From Pseudomonas cremoricolorata (GTDB lineage: Bacteria; Pseudomonadota; Gammaproteobacteria; Pseudomonadales; Pseudomonadaceae): a stretch of DNA of 64,000 bases. Below are positions 16,706 through 25,416 of the stretch, in pieces; position 1 is the first letter of the stretch; every line of letters starts with the position of its first letter. The position numbers and the translations under genes were made by a program. Location: contig NZ_CP009455.1 of NCBI RefSeq assembly GCF_000759535.1, positions 2,418,001 to 2,482,000 on the forward strand, written 5' to 3'. The notes beneath the pieces were generated by a model. That model searched no databases. It worked only from the letters and a program-made list of their open reading frames with translations, and was not told the origin of the DNA.

Positions 16706-17398
16706 ATGACCGACGACGACCGCATCAAGCTCGAACCCAGTTGGAAGGCCGCGCTGCGCGAGGAGTTCGACCAGCCCTACATGCACCAGCTGCGCGAGTT
16801 TCTGCGCCAGGAATACGCCGCCGGCAAGCAGATCTACCCGCCAGGGCCGCTGATCTTCAATGCGCTGAACTCCACGCCGCTGCCTGATGTGAAAGTGGTG
16901 ATTCTCGGCCAGGACCCGTACCACGGCCCCGGCCAGGCCCATGGTTTGTGCTTCTCGGTGCAACCCGGCGTGCCGGCACCGCCGTCGCTGGTCAACATCT
17001 ACAAAGAGCTGCAACGCGACCTCAACCTGCCGATCCCCAGCCATGGCTATCTGCAAAGCTGGGCCGAGCAGGGCGTGCTGCTGCTCAACACCACCATGAC
17101 CGTCGAACGCGCCAACGCCGCCTCCCATGCCAAGAAAGGCTGGGAGCATTTCACCGACCGCATCATCCAGGTGGTCAGCGAGCAGTGTCCGCACGTAGTG
17201 TTCCTGCTCTGGGGCGCCCACGCCCAGAGCAAGCAGAAGCTGATCGACGGCACCAAGCACCTGGTGCTCAAGTCGGTGCACCCCTCGCCACTGTCGGCCT
17301 ATCGCGGCTTCATCGGCTGCGGCCATTTCAGCCGTACCAACGGATTCCTTGAGCAGCGTGGAATCGCCCCGATCGACTGGAAGTTGCCGGCGGTTTAG
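16706..17398 (+). CDS. ung: Uracil-DNA glycosylase
   Basis: A 230-aa family-1 UDG that removes uracil from DNA to begin base-excision repair. Catalytic Asp70 is in the water-activating loop [18 protein letters not shown] and the His of the Leu-intercalation loop is in [10 protein letters not shown]. Length equals the usual bacterial Ung. It is a single gene, divergent from the acyl-CoA hydrolase gene; a structured non-coding element follows its stop. Confidence 0.97.
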   Translation: MTDDDRIKLEPSWKAALREEFDQPYMHQLREFLRQEYAAGKQIYPPGPLIFNALNSTPLPDVKVVILGQDPYHGPGQAHGLCFSVQPGVPAPPSLVNIYKELQRDLNLPIPSHGYLQSWAEQGVLLLNTTMTVERANAASHAKKGWEHFTDRIIQVVSEQCPHVVFLLWGAHAQSKQKLIDGTKHLVLKSVHPSPLSAYRGFIGCGHFSRTNGFLEQRGIAPIDWKLPAV

Positions 17399-17761
17399 CA
17401 GATGGATTCGCGGCCGAACCCGCGTGGCTACAGGCACATCCTCTTTGCTCTTTTACATAGATCGTTCAGGCACCACCGCCCGCGACTGTAGCCGGCCGGA
17501 GCGCAGGTGTTCGAAGGGGCGTGCGCGCAGCGCACCCGAGGCGTAGCCGAGGACGCGAGGTGTTAGGGTTGCGCAGCAACCCTTGCCCGCGGCGCCCCGT
17601 AGAGCACCGGAGCGCAGGGTACCCGGAACGGAGCGAAGCGCAGTGCAGGGCCGGCTAGTGGAGCACAGGGTTTTGCCTACTTTTTCCCCAAAAAGTAGGT
17701 CGCCGCCAGGCGAAACCGGGACGATAGGTCAAATTAACGGTTACCGCAGAATTCTCCTGAA
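17399..17761. repeat. Structured non-coding element between ung and the AbrB-family gene
   Basis: A 363-bp stretch without a convincing gene. It is full of short inverted repeats: GGGTTGC-GCA-GCAACCC at 17566-17582, outer arms GTAGCCGGCC near 17488 against GGCCGGCTAG near 17650, and a strong hairpin at 17676-17699. The mix of GC-rich hairpins ending in an A/T-stem hairpin and a GGTCGCCGCCAGGCGAAACC-like tail resembles repeated intergenic elements of Pseudomonas genomes; copy number cannot be seen from one window. A 182-aa frame at 17583-18131 is rejected as coding. Confidence 0.5.
17676..17699. terminator. Bidirectional terminator-like hairpin
   Basis: CCTACTTTTT (17676-17685) and AAAAAGTAGG (17690-17699) pair perfectly over 10 bp around a CCCC loop. 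It lies in the convergent gap between ung (rightward) and the AbrB-family gene (leftward). There is no run of T after the stem on either strand beyond that inside the stem. Confidence 0.6.
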
Positions 17762-18793
17762 TCAATCCCCCGACCGCTGCCAAACCCGAAACAACGGCTC
17801 AGCCAGAAACAGCACGAACAGCAGCCGCATTACCTGCAGTGCGGTCACCAGCGGCACCGACAGTTGCAGGGTTTCGGCGGTCAGACTCATTTCGGCGATG
17901 CCGCCCGGCATCATGCCCAGGGTCAGCGAGCGTACGTCCAGCCCGGTAAGGCTGGCCATGCCCCAGGCCGCCGTGGCAGCGATGCCCATGCTCAACGCCG
18001 TGGCCACCAGGGTACGGCCGAGAAACGCCGGGGCGCGGCGGAAGAAGGCGCGGTTGAAGTGGCAGGCCAGGCCGCTGCCGATCAACCACTGGCCGATCTG
18101 GCTGGCGCCGTCGGGTAACGAAAGCTGCTGATCGCTGATCAGGCTCACCACCGCGGTGACCAGCAACGGCCCGAACAACCACGGGTTGGGCTGGCGCAGG
18201 CGTTGCCAGAGCAACGCGCTGAGCAGCGCCAATGGCGTAATGAGCGCTAGCCACGGCCAACTGACCGTGCCGCTGTGGTGCAGCGTCGGGCCATCGCCGA
18301 GCAGCAGCTTGAACAGCGCCGGCACACTCAGCACCACCGCCAGCACGCGCAGGCTCTGCGCCGCCGCCACCTGGCTGAGCACCGCGCCATTGCGTGCGCC
18401 GAGGTTGACCATCTCGCCAGAACCGCCCGGCATGCTGGCGAAGAACGCGGTTGGTCGGTCTTCGCCACTGCGGCGCAGCAACCACACACCGACGATGCTC
18501 GACACGGTAGTGAGCAGGGCGCCGAAGAAGATCAGCACAAAGTGGCTGGCGACCTGTTCGATCACCAGGGGTGTGAAGTGCAGGCCGATACCGACGCCGA
18601 TGATCCACTGCCCGCACTTGCGCCCATTGGGGATTTCCGAGAGCTGCCAGGGGCTCAGGCAGCGCACTAGGATGATCGCCAGCAATGAGCCGACCATCCA
18701 CGGCAAAGGCCAGCCGACCTTGCTGGCGAGAAACCCGCCTGCAAGGCCGACCAGCCCGGTTGCCCAGTACAGCGGCAGCCTGCGATCAGGCAT
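17762..18793 (-). CDS. AbrB-family (COG3180) membrane protein, putative transporter
   Basis: A 343-aa polytopic protein made of two similar halves, each with a GGxGEM or GGIAEM motif (MPGGSGEMVNLGARNGA and MMPGGIAEMSLTAETL). Databases often mislabel this family 'ammonia monooxygenase'; it is a membrane protein related to permeases. ATG 18793 overlaps the tctA stop by 8 bp, a better start than the in-frame ATG at 18820, so it is translationally coupled to the tricarboxylate transporter and may help its function or regulation. Exact role unknown. Confidence 0.82.
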   Translation of the reverse strand: MPDRRLPLYWATGLVGLAGGFLASKVGWPLPWMVGSLLAIILVRCLSPWQLSEIPNGRKCGQWIIGVGIGLHFTPLVIEQVASHFVLIFFGALLTTVSSIVGVWLLRRSGEDRPTAFFASMPGGSGEMVNLGARNGAVLSQVAAAQSLRVLAVVLSVPALFKLLLGDGPTLHHSGTVSWPWLALITPLALLSALLWQRLRQPNPWLFGPLLVTAVVSLISDQQLSLPDGASQIGQWLIGSGLACHFNRAFFRRAPAFLGRTLVATALSMGIAATAAWGMASLTGLDVRSLTLGMMPGGIAEMSLTAETLQLSVPLVTALQVMRLLFVLFLAEPLFRVWQRSGD

Positions 18794-20300
18794 CCGCCAC
18801 GGCCCGGCGTTGCTGGGCACGGCGGCGCCAGATGCGCAGCAGTGGCAGGCAGATCATGCACGCGGTGACGATCCACACACCCAGGCTGATCGGGCTCGAC
18901 CAGAGGATGCCCAGTTCACCGTTGGAGATCGACAGCGCGCGGCGCAGGTTCTGCTCCATCAGGCCGCCGAGGATGAACCCGAGCAGGATCGGCGACAGCG
19001 GGAAGTCCAGCTTGCGCAGGATGTAGCCCATGATGCCGATGCCGACCATCAGGAACAGGTCGAAGGTGGTGGCGTGTACGGCATAGACGCCGATCGCGGT
19101 AATGATGGCGATCACCGGCACCAGCGCCCAGTTCGGCACCGACAGAATACGGGTGAAGATGCGGATCATCGGGATGTTGAGGATCACCAGCATGATGTTG
19201 GCGATGAACAACGAGGCGATCAGGCCCCAGACAATGTCTGGTTGCTGCTCGAACAGCATCGGTCCTGGGGTGATGTTGTACAGGGTCAGCGCGCCGATCA
19301 TCACCGCCGTGGTGCCCGAACCGGGTACGCCGAGGGTCAGCATCGGCACCAGGGCGCCGCAGCACGATGCACCGATGGCGGTCTCCGGGGCAGCCAGGCC
19401 GCGCGGGTCGCCTTTACCGAACTTGCCGCTGGCACCGGCCATGCGTTTTTCGGTCATGTAGGCCACCGCACTGGCCAGCGTTGCGCCGGCACCGGGCAGA
19501 ACGCCCATGACGAAACCGAGCAGGCCGCAGCGGATGTTGACCACGAACACCGACGCGGCTTCTTTCATGTTGAAGAGCATGCGCCCGGTGGCCTTGACCG
19601 CTTGGTGACCGTGGTGGGTCTTCTCCAGCAACAGCAGAATCTCGCTGATCGAGAACAGGCCCAGCACCAGCACGACGAACTGAATACCGTCGGCCATGTG
19701 CACGCTGCCGCCGGTGAAGCGGTACACACCGCTGTTGGCATCGATACCGACCGCCGAGAGGAACAGGCCGATCAGCGCGGCGATGAAGGTTTTCAGCGGT
19801 TTGTCGCCGGCCATGCCGCCGAGCGCGACGATGGCGAACACCATCAGCACGAAGTATTCGGCAGGTCCGAAGGCAATCGCCCATTTGGCCAGCAGCGGGG
19901 CGAACAGCACCATGCCGCAGGTGGCGATGAAGGCGCCGATGAACGAGCTCCAGGCCGACAGCGACAGCGCCACGCCAGCCAGGCCTTGACGGGCCATGGG
20001 GTAGCCGTCGAGGGTGGTCATCACGGTCGAGGCTTCGCCCGGAATGTTCAGCAGGATCGAGCTGATACGCCCGCCGTATTCGCAGCCCAGGTACACCGCC
20101 GCCAGCAGAATCAAGGCTGATTCAGGCGGCAGGCCCAGGGCGAAGGCGATGGGAATCAGCAGCGCCACGCCGTTGATCGGGCCCAGGCCCGGCAGCAGGC
20201 CGACCACGGTGCCGATCAACGTGCCGCTCAGGGCGGTGACCAGGTTGTAGGGGGAGAGGGCGACGCCGAAGCCCTGGCCCAGGTAGCTCAAAGTATCCAT
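18786..20300 (-). CDS. tctA: TctA, large membrane subunit of the tripartite tricarboxylate transporter
   Basis: A 504-aa inner-membrane protein with about 10-12 hydrophobic helices and the TctA signature GLLPGLGPINGVALLIPIAF near residue 38, a second such loop near GVLPGAGATLASA, and VPGSGTTAVMIGAL. It forms the transport channel of the citrate/tricarboxylate symporter with TctB and the binding protein TctC. It follows tctB by 3 bp. Length is normal for the family. Confidence 0.93.
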   Translation of the reverse strand: MDTLSYLGQGFGVALSPYNLVTALSGTLIGTVVGLLPGLGPINGVALLIPIAFALGLPPESALILLAAVYLGCEYGGRISSILLNIPGEASTVMTTLDGYPMARQGLAGVALSLSAWSSFIGAFIATCGMVLFAPLLAKWAIAFGPAEYFVLMVFAIVALGGMAGDKPLKTFIAALIGLFLSAVGIDANSGVYRFTGGSVHMADGIQFVVLVLGLFSISEILLLLEKTHHGHQAVKATGRMLFNMKEAASVFVVNIRCGLLGFVMGVLPGAGATLASAVAYMTEKRMAGASGKFGKGDPRGLAAPETAIGASCCGALVPMLTLGVPGSGTTAVMIGALTLYNITPGPMLFEQQPDIVWGLIASLFIANIMLVILNIPMIRIFTRILSVPNWALVPVIAIITAIGVYAVHATTFDLFLMVGIGIMGYILRKLDFPLSPILLGFILGGLMEQNLRRALSISNGELGILWSSPISLGVWIVTACMICLPLLRIWRRRAQQRRAVADA

Positions 20301-20303
20301 GTC

Positions 20304-20762
20304 TCAGTTCTCCAGAACGCTGAGAAGGCCAAGCGGCAGCGGTACGTCCATCATGCGGTCGAACAGCCAGTAGAGAAAAATGCTCATGCCGGTCACGACG
20401 ATGGCGCTGTACAACCAGCGACCGCCATACAGGCGTGCCATGGGCAGGCCGGCGAGGATGGCGCTGAGGATGAAGCCCAGCGACTCGAAGGTGGCGGCGA
20501 ACAGCAGCAGCAGCCCGATGCACGCAGCGATTTTCATCAGGGTGGCGCGGTCCAGTTCCGGCTCATCGTCCTTGCGCACGATTGGCGTAGGACGAATCGC
20601 CAGGTACAGCAGGCCCAGGCCCATCAGCCCGAGCATCAGCAGCGGGTAGGCGCGGGGGCCGACCGGCTCATAGGAAAAAGCGGCCTGATAAGGCCAGGCC
20701 ATGACTGCCAGGGCAGCACAGACCGCCAGCAGGATCAGGGCAAAGATGCGTTGCAGGACCAT
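20304..20762 (-). CDS. tctB: TctB, small membrane subunit of the tripartite tricarboxylate transporter
   Basis: A 152-aa protein with four hydrophobic helices, the usual TctB layout. The start ATG at 20762 has GAGGATT in front of it; longer in-frame starts up to 20816 lack a ribosome site and add a non-membrane tail. It lies between tctC (81 bp upstream) and tctA (3 bp downstream). Confidence 0.88.
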   Translation of the reverse strand: MVLQRIFALILLAVCAALAVMAWPYQAAFSYEPVGPRAYPLLMLGLMGLGLLYLAIRPTPIVRKDDEPELDRATLMKIAACIGLLLLFAATFESLGFILSAILAGLPMARLYGGRWLYSAIVVTGMSIFLYWLFDRMMDVPLPLGLLSVLEN

Positions 20763-20843
20763 GATCGAATCCTCGGAAGAAAGCATGTAGAAGCAGCGCC
20801 AAGCGTCCGCTTCCACACGACGTGGAAGCGGTGATCGCCGGGA

Positions 20844-21836
20844 TTACTGAGGCTGGTCCTGGATCAGGCCGAATTCCTTGGCCAGCACCTTGTATTGCGC
20901 GACCTGCTTCTTCACGTAGGTGTCCAGCTCCTCGCCAGTCATGGCGAAGGGGAACAGCTCGCGCTGGTCACGCAGCTTGGCGAAGTCTTCCGAGGCGAGC
21001 ATCTTGTCGAACGAATCCTTCCACCAGGCGTAGTCTTCGTCGCTGACCTTTGGCCCCAGGTAGAAGCCGCGTACCACTGGCCAGACGATGTCGTAGCCTT
21101 GCTCCTTGGCGGTCGGAATGTTCTTCATTTCCGGGTCGTCCAGGCGTTCTTCGGAGAACACCGCGAGCAGGCGCATGTTGCCGCTCTGGATGTGCGGCAT
21201 GGAGTCGGAGATGTCGGTCGAGCCAACCTGGATGTGACCACCGAGCAGGGCCGTGGCAATTTCGCCACCGCCTTCCAGGGCCACGTAGCGCAGGTCGCGC
21301 GGGTTGATGCCGGCGGCCTTGGCGATCAGCGCGGTCTGCATCCAGTCCTGGCTGCCGACGGTACCGCCCGAGCCGATCACCACCTTGCTTGGGTCTTTCT
21401 TCAATGCCGCGACCAGGTCGTCGAGGGTCTTGTACGGCGAGTCGGCCTTCACCGCGATGGCGCCGTAGCTGGTGCCCACCGCCGACAGCCACTTCACGGC
21501 ATTTTCGTCGAAGCGACCGAACTTGCCTTGTGCCAGGTTCAGCAGCGAGCCGCTGGACCAAGCCACCAGGGTGCCGGCATCGGCTGGGCGCTGGGCCACG
21601 ACCGCGTTGTAGGCCACGGCGCCAACACCGCCTGGCATGTAGGTCACGCGCATGGGCTTGCTGAGAATCTTCTCGTTGACCAGCGCGCTCTGTACCAGCT
21701 TGCACGTCAGGTCGAAACCACCGCCCGGCGAAGCCGGGGCGATGCATTCGGGACGCTTGGGTTCGGCGGCCAGGGCGTTGCCGGCCAGCAGCAGGCAGCC
21801 AGTGGCGAGGGCGAGGCGGCGCAGGGTGAAGGTCAT
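20844..21836 (-). CDS. tctC: TctC, periplasmic tricarboxylate-binding protein
   Basis: A 330-aa binding protein with a Sec signal peptide (TLRRLALATGCLLLAGNALA, cleaved after about residue 23). The mature part begins CIAPASPGGGFDLTC, the usual PASPGGG motif of the Bug/TctC family that wraps round the ligand carboxylate. It delivers citrate or a similar tricarboxylate to TctAB. It is 30 bp after the porin gene and first of the tctCBA order. Confidence 0.93.
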   Translation of the reverse strand: MTFTLRRLALATGCLLLAGNALAAEPKRPECIAPASPGGGFDLTCKLVQSALVNEKILSKPMRVTYMPGGVGAVAYNAVVAQRPADAGTLVAWSSGSLLNLAQGKFGRFDENAVKWLSAVGTSYGAIAVKADSPYKTLDDLVAALKKDPSKVVIGSGGTVGSQDWMQTALIAKAAGINPRDLRYVALEGGGEIATALLGGHIQVGSTDISDSMPHIQSGNMRLLAVFSEERLDDPEMKNIPTAKEQGYDIVWPVVRGFYLGPKVSDEDYAWWKDSFDKMLASEDFAKLRDQRELFPFAMTGEELDTYVKKQVAQYKVLAKEFGLIQDQPQ

Positions 21837-21866
21837 GGTGTTGTCTCCGTCAGTTGTTGTTATGCG

Positions 21867-23156
21867 TTACCACAGGGCCAGGCTGTAGCTGACCAGCACA
21901 CGGTTTTCGTCGGCGTCACGGGCGAAGTTGGAGCGAAAGCTGGCGTTGCGCAGGCGCACGGCGACGTTCTTCAACGGCCCGCTCTGCACCACGTATTTCA
22001 GTTCGATGTCGCGCTCCCATTCCTTGCCTTCACCGCCGCTGGCGCGGCTGACGTTGTCGCCGTTGACATAGCGGGTCAGGAAACTCAGTCCAGGCAGGCC
22101 GAACGCTGCGAAGTTGTAGTCGTAACGGGCCTGCCAGGAGCGCTCGTCGGCGTTGGCGAAGTCGTTGATCTGCAGGAAGTTGATCAGATAGGGATCGGCG
22201 CCATCGAGGTAGGGAAAGGCGCTGTCGCCGGAGATGCGCTGGTAGCCGGCGCTGAACTTGTGGCCGCTCAGGGCATAGCTGAGCATGACGTTGGTGGTGG
22301 TGTTGTCGATGTCGCCGGCCTTGGCCTGGCCCTGCTCATCGCTGAACGACAGGCGCAGGTCGGTACCGAAGGTGCCAGGGCCCCATTTGTGGCTGGAGAG
22401 CAGGCCAAAGTAATGCTGACGGTAGACATCGTCGAGCTGGGCGAAGTAGTAGCTGCCAGTGAGCGACTTGCTGAACGCGTAGTCGAGCCCGGCCATGTCG
22501 AAATGATCGCCGCTGAAGCTGCCGCCGAAGCGTCTGTTCTTGTTGTTCAGCGCGATATCTTCCCAGTTCGTGTCGTTGCGATCCTTGACTTTGCCCAGGC
22601 GCGCGCCGGTGAAGGTCAGGCGGTCGATCTCGCGGGAAGTGATCAGGCCGCCTTCGAACGTCTGCGGCAGGATGCGGCCATCGTTGGGACGCAGCACCGG
22701 AGTCACCGGGATGAGTGTGCCAACCTTGAGTTCGGTGGCTGAAATGCGCACTTTGCCCGTCAGGCCGAGCTTGGAATATTCGTTGGCGGCGCGCCCGTCA
22801 TCATGGGTCGGCAGCAAACCACTGCCGGTGCGGTCAGGGCTCGAATCGAGCTTGAGGCCGAGCATGCCCAGTGCGTCGAGGCCCAAACCAACGGTGCCTT
22901 CGGTGTAACCGGACTGCAGATTGAGCATGAAACCCTGGGCCCACTCGTCGCGCTTGGACTGCTGCGCGCTGGTGCCATCGCGGAAATCGCGATTGAAATA
23001 CATGTTACGGGTTTCGAAGGTGGCCTTGCTGTCTTCGAAGAAAGCGGCCTGGCTCAGCGGGGCGACGCCCACAAGGGCGAATGCGCCTGCAATGGCGCTG
23101 GGACGTGCGGACAACGAGCGGAATGGCACGAGGGCCTTTGGCTGTGGCGGCAACAT
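21867..23156 (-). CDS. OprD-family outer-membrane porin (OpdH-like)
   Basis: A 429-aa porin: signal peptide ending near ALVGVAPLSQAAF, then an 18-strand barrel sequence with OprD-type motifs (FETRNMYFNRDFRD, DEWAQGFMLNLQSGYTEG) and a terminal aromatic (Trp). The ATG at 23156 has GGAGTC upstream; the longer frame from 23192 lacks this. As the first gene of the tct operon it is best read as the tricarboxylate-specific channel, as OpdH is in P. aeruginosa, where it is controlled by TctDE. Confidence 0.88.
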   Translation of the reverse strand: MLPPQPKALVPFRSLSARPSAIAGAFALVGVAPLSQAAFFEDSKATFETRNMYFNRDFRDGTSAQQSKRDEWAQGFMLNLQSGYTEGTVGLGLDALGMLGLKLDSSPDRTGSGLLPTHDDGRAANEYSKLGLTGKVRISATELKVGTLIPVTPVLRPNDGRILPQTFEGGLITSREIDRLTFTGARLGKVKDRNDTNWEDIALNNKNRRFGGSFSGDHFDMAGLDYAFSKSLTGSYYFAQLDDVYRQHYFGLLSSHKWGPGTFGTDLRLSFSDEQGQAKAGDIDNTTTNVMLSYALSGHKFSAGYQRISGDSAFPYLDGADPYLINFLQINDFANADERSWQARYDYNFAAFGLPGLSFLTRYVNGDNVSRASGGEGKEWERDIELKYVVQSGPLKNVAVRLRNASFRSNFARDADENRVLVSYSLALW

Positions 23157-23245
23157 GGGGTGACTCCATTTTTTGTTCTTATTGGGCTGCACCTTGTTGG
23201 TGCTACTCCGGGTAGATCGGGCTACCGTGGTGCGATCCTAGGCAA

Positions 23246-23279
23246 CCAACCTTTCGCCAACCTTTCAGTGTCAAAGGTT
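23246..23279. promoter_or_regulatory. Candidate TctD operator: 11-bp-spaced direct repeat
   Basis: CCAACCTTTC occurs at 23246-23255 and again at 23257-23266, one helical turn apart, and an inverted copy AAAGGTTT follows at 23273-23280. OmpR-type response regulators bind such tandem repeats. It lies in the divergent region between the porin/tctCBA operon and tctDE. Confidence 0.5.
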
Positions 23280-23352
23280 TGTAACAAGGGGCTTCACAGC
23301 GCCGCCGCCGCGGTTACACTCCGCGCCAACCGTACGATCGAGGGGAACTGCG

Positions 23353-24027
23353 ATGCGTGTGCTGCTGGTCGAAGATCACCTGCAACTGGCCGAGAGCATG
23401 GCGCAGGCTTTCAAGAGTCAGGGCCTGACCGTTGACGTGTTGCATGATGGCGTCGCCGCCGACCTGGCGCTGGCCAGCGAGGAGTACGCGGCGGTGGTGC
23501 TGGACGTCGGTCTGCCGCGCATGGATGGCTTCGAGGTGCTGGCGCGTCTGCGCGGCCGCGGCAAGACCGTGCCGGTGCTGATGCTGACTGCGCGCAGTGA
23601 CGTCAAGGACCGTGTCCATGGCCTGAACCTCGGGGCCGACGACTACCTGGCCAAACCTTTCGAAGTCACCGAGCTGGAAGCGCGGGTCAAGGCCTTGCTG
23701 CGCCGCAGCGTGCTCGGTGGCGAGCGCCAGCAGCGCTGCGGGCCGCTGGTGTATCACCTCGACACCCGGCGCTTCACCCTGGGCGACGAGCACCTGAGCC
23801 TGACGTCCCGCGAGCAGAGCGTGCTCGAAGCCCTGGTCGCCCGGCCCGGACGGGTGATGAGCAAGGAGCAGTTGGCGGCCCAGGTGTTCGGTCTGGATGA
23901 AGAAGCCAGCCCCGATGCCATCGAAATCTACATCCACCGCCTGCGCAAGAAACTCGATGGTCAGCCGGTGGCGATCGTGACCTTCCGCGGCCTGGGTTAT
24001 CTGCTCGAGCACCGTGATGGCGGATAA
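23353..24027 (+). CDS. tctD: TctD, OmpR-family response regulator
   Basis: A 224-aa regulator: receiver domain residues 1-115 with acidic pocket Asp8, phosphorylation site Asp51 (VVLDVGLPRMDG) and Lys101 region, then a winged-helix DNA-binding domain (about 125-220, ending in TFRGLGYLLE). Divergent from the porin/tctCBA operon and overlapping tctE. It should activate tricarboxylate uptake when the substrate is present. The AGGGGAA site lies before ATG 23353. Confidence 0.92.
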   Translation: MRVLLVEDHLQLAESMAQAFKSQGLTVDVLHDGVAADLALASEEYAAVVLDVGLPRMDGFEVLARLRGRGKTVPVLMLTARSDVKDRVHGLNLGADDYLAKPFEVTELEARVKALLRRSVLGGERQQRCGPLVYHLDTRRFTLGDEHLSLTSREQSVLEALVARPGRVMSKEQLAAQVFGLDEEASPDAIEIYIHRLRKKLDGQPVAIVTFRGLGYLLEHRDGG

Positions 24028-25414
24028 CGGCAGCTTGCGCGGGCGCCTGCTCGGTAACCTTGCGCTCTTGCTGGTGGTGCTGATGCTCGCCAGCGGCCTG
24101 AGCGCCTACTGGAACGGTCGGGAGGCGGCCGACACCGCCTACGACCGCACCTTGCTGGCCTCGGCGCGGACCATCGCCGCCGGTTTGTCCCAGCGCGACG
24201 GCACCCTCAGCGCCGATGTGCCCTACGTGGCGCTGGACACCTTCGCCTACGACAGCGCGGGACGTATCTACTACCAGGTGCTGGACATCAACCAACGGCT
24301 GATCTCGGGCTACGAGAACCTGCCGCCCCCGCCACCGGGCACGCCGCGCACCGACGACTACCCGGCCCTGGCGCGTTTCTACAACGCCACCTATCAGGGC
24401 CAGGACGTGCGGGTGGTGAGTCTGCTGCGGGCCGTCAGTGAGCCGAACATCAACGGCATGGCCGAGATTCGTGTGGCGGAAACCGAGGAAGCGCGCGAGA
24501 GCATGGCCCGCTCCCTGGCCGGCGACACCCTGCTGCGCCTTGGCATGTTGGCGTTCGGCGCGCTGGTGATGGTGTGGTTCGCGGTCAGCGCCGCGCTGCG
24601 CCCGCTGGAGCGCTTGCGCAGTGCCGTGGAAGAGCGCCAGACCGACGACCTGCGACCCTTGCCGCTGGTGCAGGTACAGCGTGAGCTCGAGCCGCTGGTG
24701 CGCGGCCTGAATCACTTCACCGAGCGTCTGCGCGGGCAGTTCGAGCGCCAGGCGCAGTTCATCGCCGAGGCTGCCCATGAACTGCGTACACCGCTGGCGG
24801 TACTCAAGGCCCGGGTCGAACTGGGTCTGCGCTCGGACCAGCCGCAGCAGTGGCGTCAGACCTTGACCGAAGCTGCCCAGGGCACTGATCGGCTGACTCA
24901 CCTGGCCAACCAGTTGCTGTCGCTGGCACGGGTCGAGAATGGCGCGCGGGCGATCGCCGAAGGCGGCGCCCAGCGTCTGGACCTGACTCAACTGGCCCGC
25001 GAGCTGGGCATGGCCATGGCGCCGCTCGCCCATGCCCGCGGGGTGGCCCTGGCGCTCGAAGCCCAGGCCTCGGTGTGGCTCAAGGGCGAGCCGACCCTGC
25101 TCAATGAACTGCTCAGCAACCTGATGGACAACGCCCTGGCGCACACCCCGGTGGGCGGCAATGTGATTCTTCGCGTGCTGGCGCCCGCAGTGCTTGAGGT
25201 GGAGGACGACGGGCCTGGGATTCCTGCGGACGAACGGGAGATGGTCTTCGAGCGCTTCTACCGGCGCAGCGCCCAGGGTACCGGGCTGGGCCTGGCCATC
25301 GTCGGCGAAATCTGCCGTGCGCACCTGGCGCAGATCAGCCTGCACCAAGGCCACAGTGGCGGTTTGCGCGTTCGCGTGAGCTTCATCGCCGACACGCCGC
25401 TGGACGAGGCCTGA
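24017..25414 (+). CDS. tctE: TctE, sensor histidine kinase
   Basis: A 465-aa membrane kinase: N-terminal transmembrane helix (residues about 12-32), periplasmic sensor of roughly 140 residues, second helix (about 174-194), HAMP-like linker, dimerisation domain with the phospho-accepting His254 in AEAAHELRTPLAV, and a C-terminal ATPase domain with NLMDNALAHTP, DDGPGIP and GTGLGLAIV. It overlaps tctD by 11 bp; GTG 24014 is an equally possible start. Partner of TctD for citrate-type signals. Confidence 0.92.
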   Translation: MADNGSLRGRLLGNLALLLVVLMLASGLSAYWNGREAADTAYDRTLLASARTIAAGLSQRDGTLSADVPYVALDTFAYDSAGRIYYQVLDINQRLISGYENLPPPPPGTPRTDDYPALARFYNATYQGQDVRVVSLLRAVSEPNINGMAEIRVAETEEARESMARSLAGDTLLRLGMLAFGALVMVWFAVSAALRPLERLRSAVEERQTDDLRPLPLVQVQRELEPLVRGLNHFTERLRGQFERQAQFIAEAAHELRTPLAVLKARVELGLRSDQPQQWRQTLTEAAQGTDRLTHLANQLLSLARVENGARAIAEGGAQRLDLTQLARELGMAMAPLAHARGVALALEAQASVWLKGEPTLLNELLSNLMDNALAHTPVGGNVILRVLAPAVLEVEDDGPGIPADEREMVFERFYRRSAQGTGLGLAIVGEICRAHLAQISLHQGHSGGLRVRVSFIADTPLDEA

Positions 25415-25416
25415 GG

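Noticed and set aside
17762..18793. Ammonia monooxygenase label for the AbrB-family protein
   Set aside because: The protein has no AmoA/AmoC features; it is a duplicated polytopic membrane family that databases often mislabel.
18156..20120. 654-residue open frame on the plus strand opposite tctA
   Set aside because: Low-complexity His/Gln/Asp-rich translation without any motif; tctA on the other strand is unmistakable.
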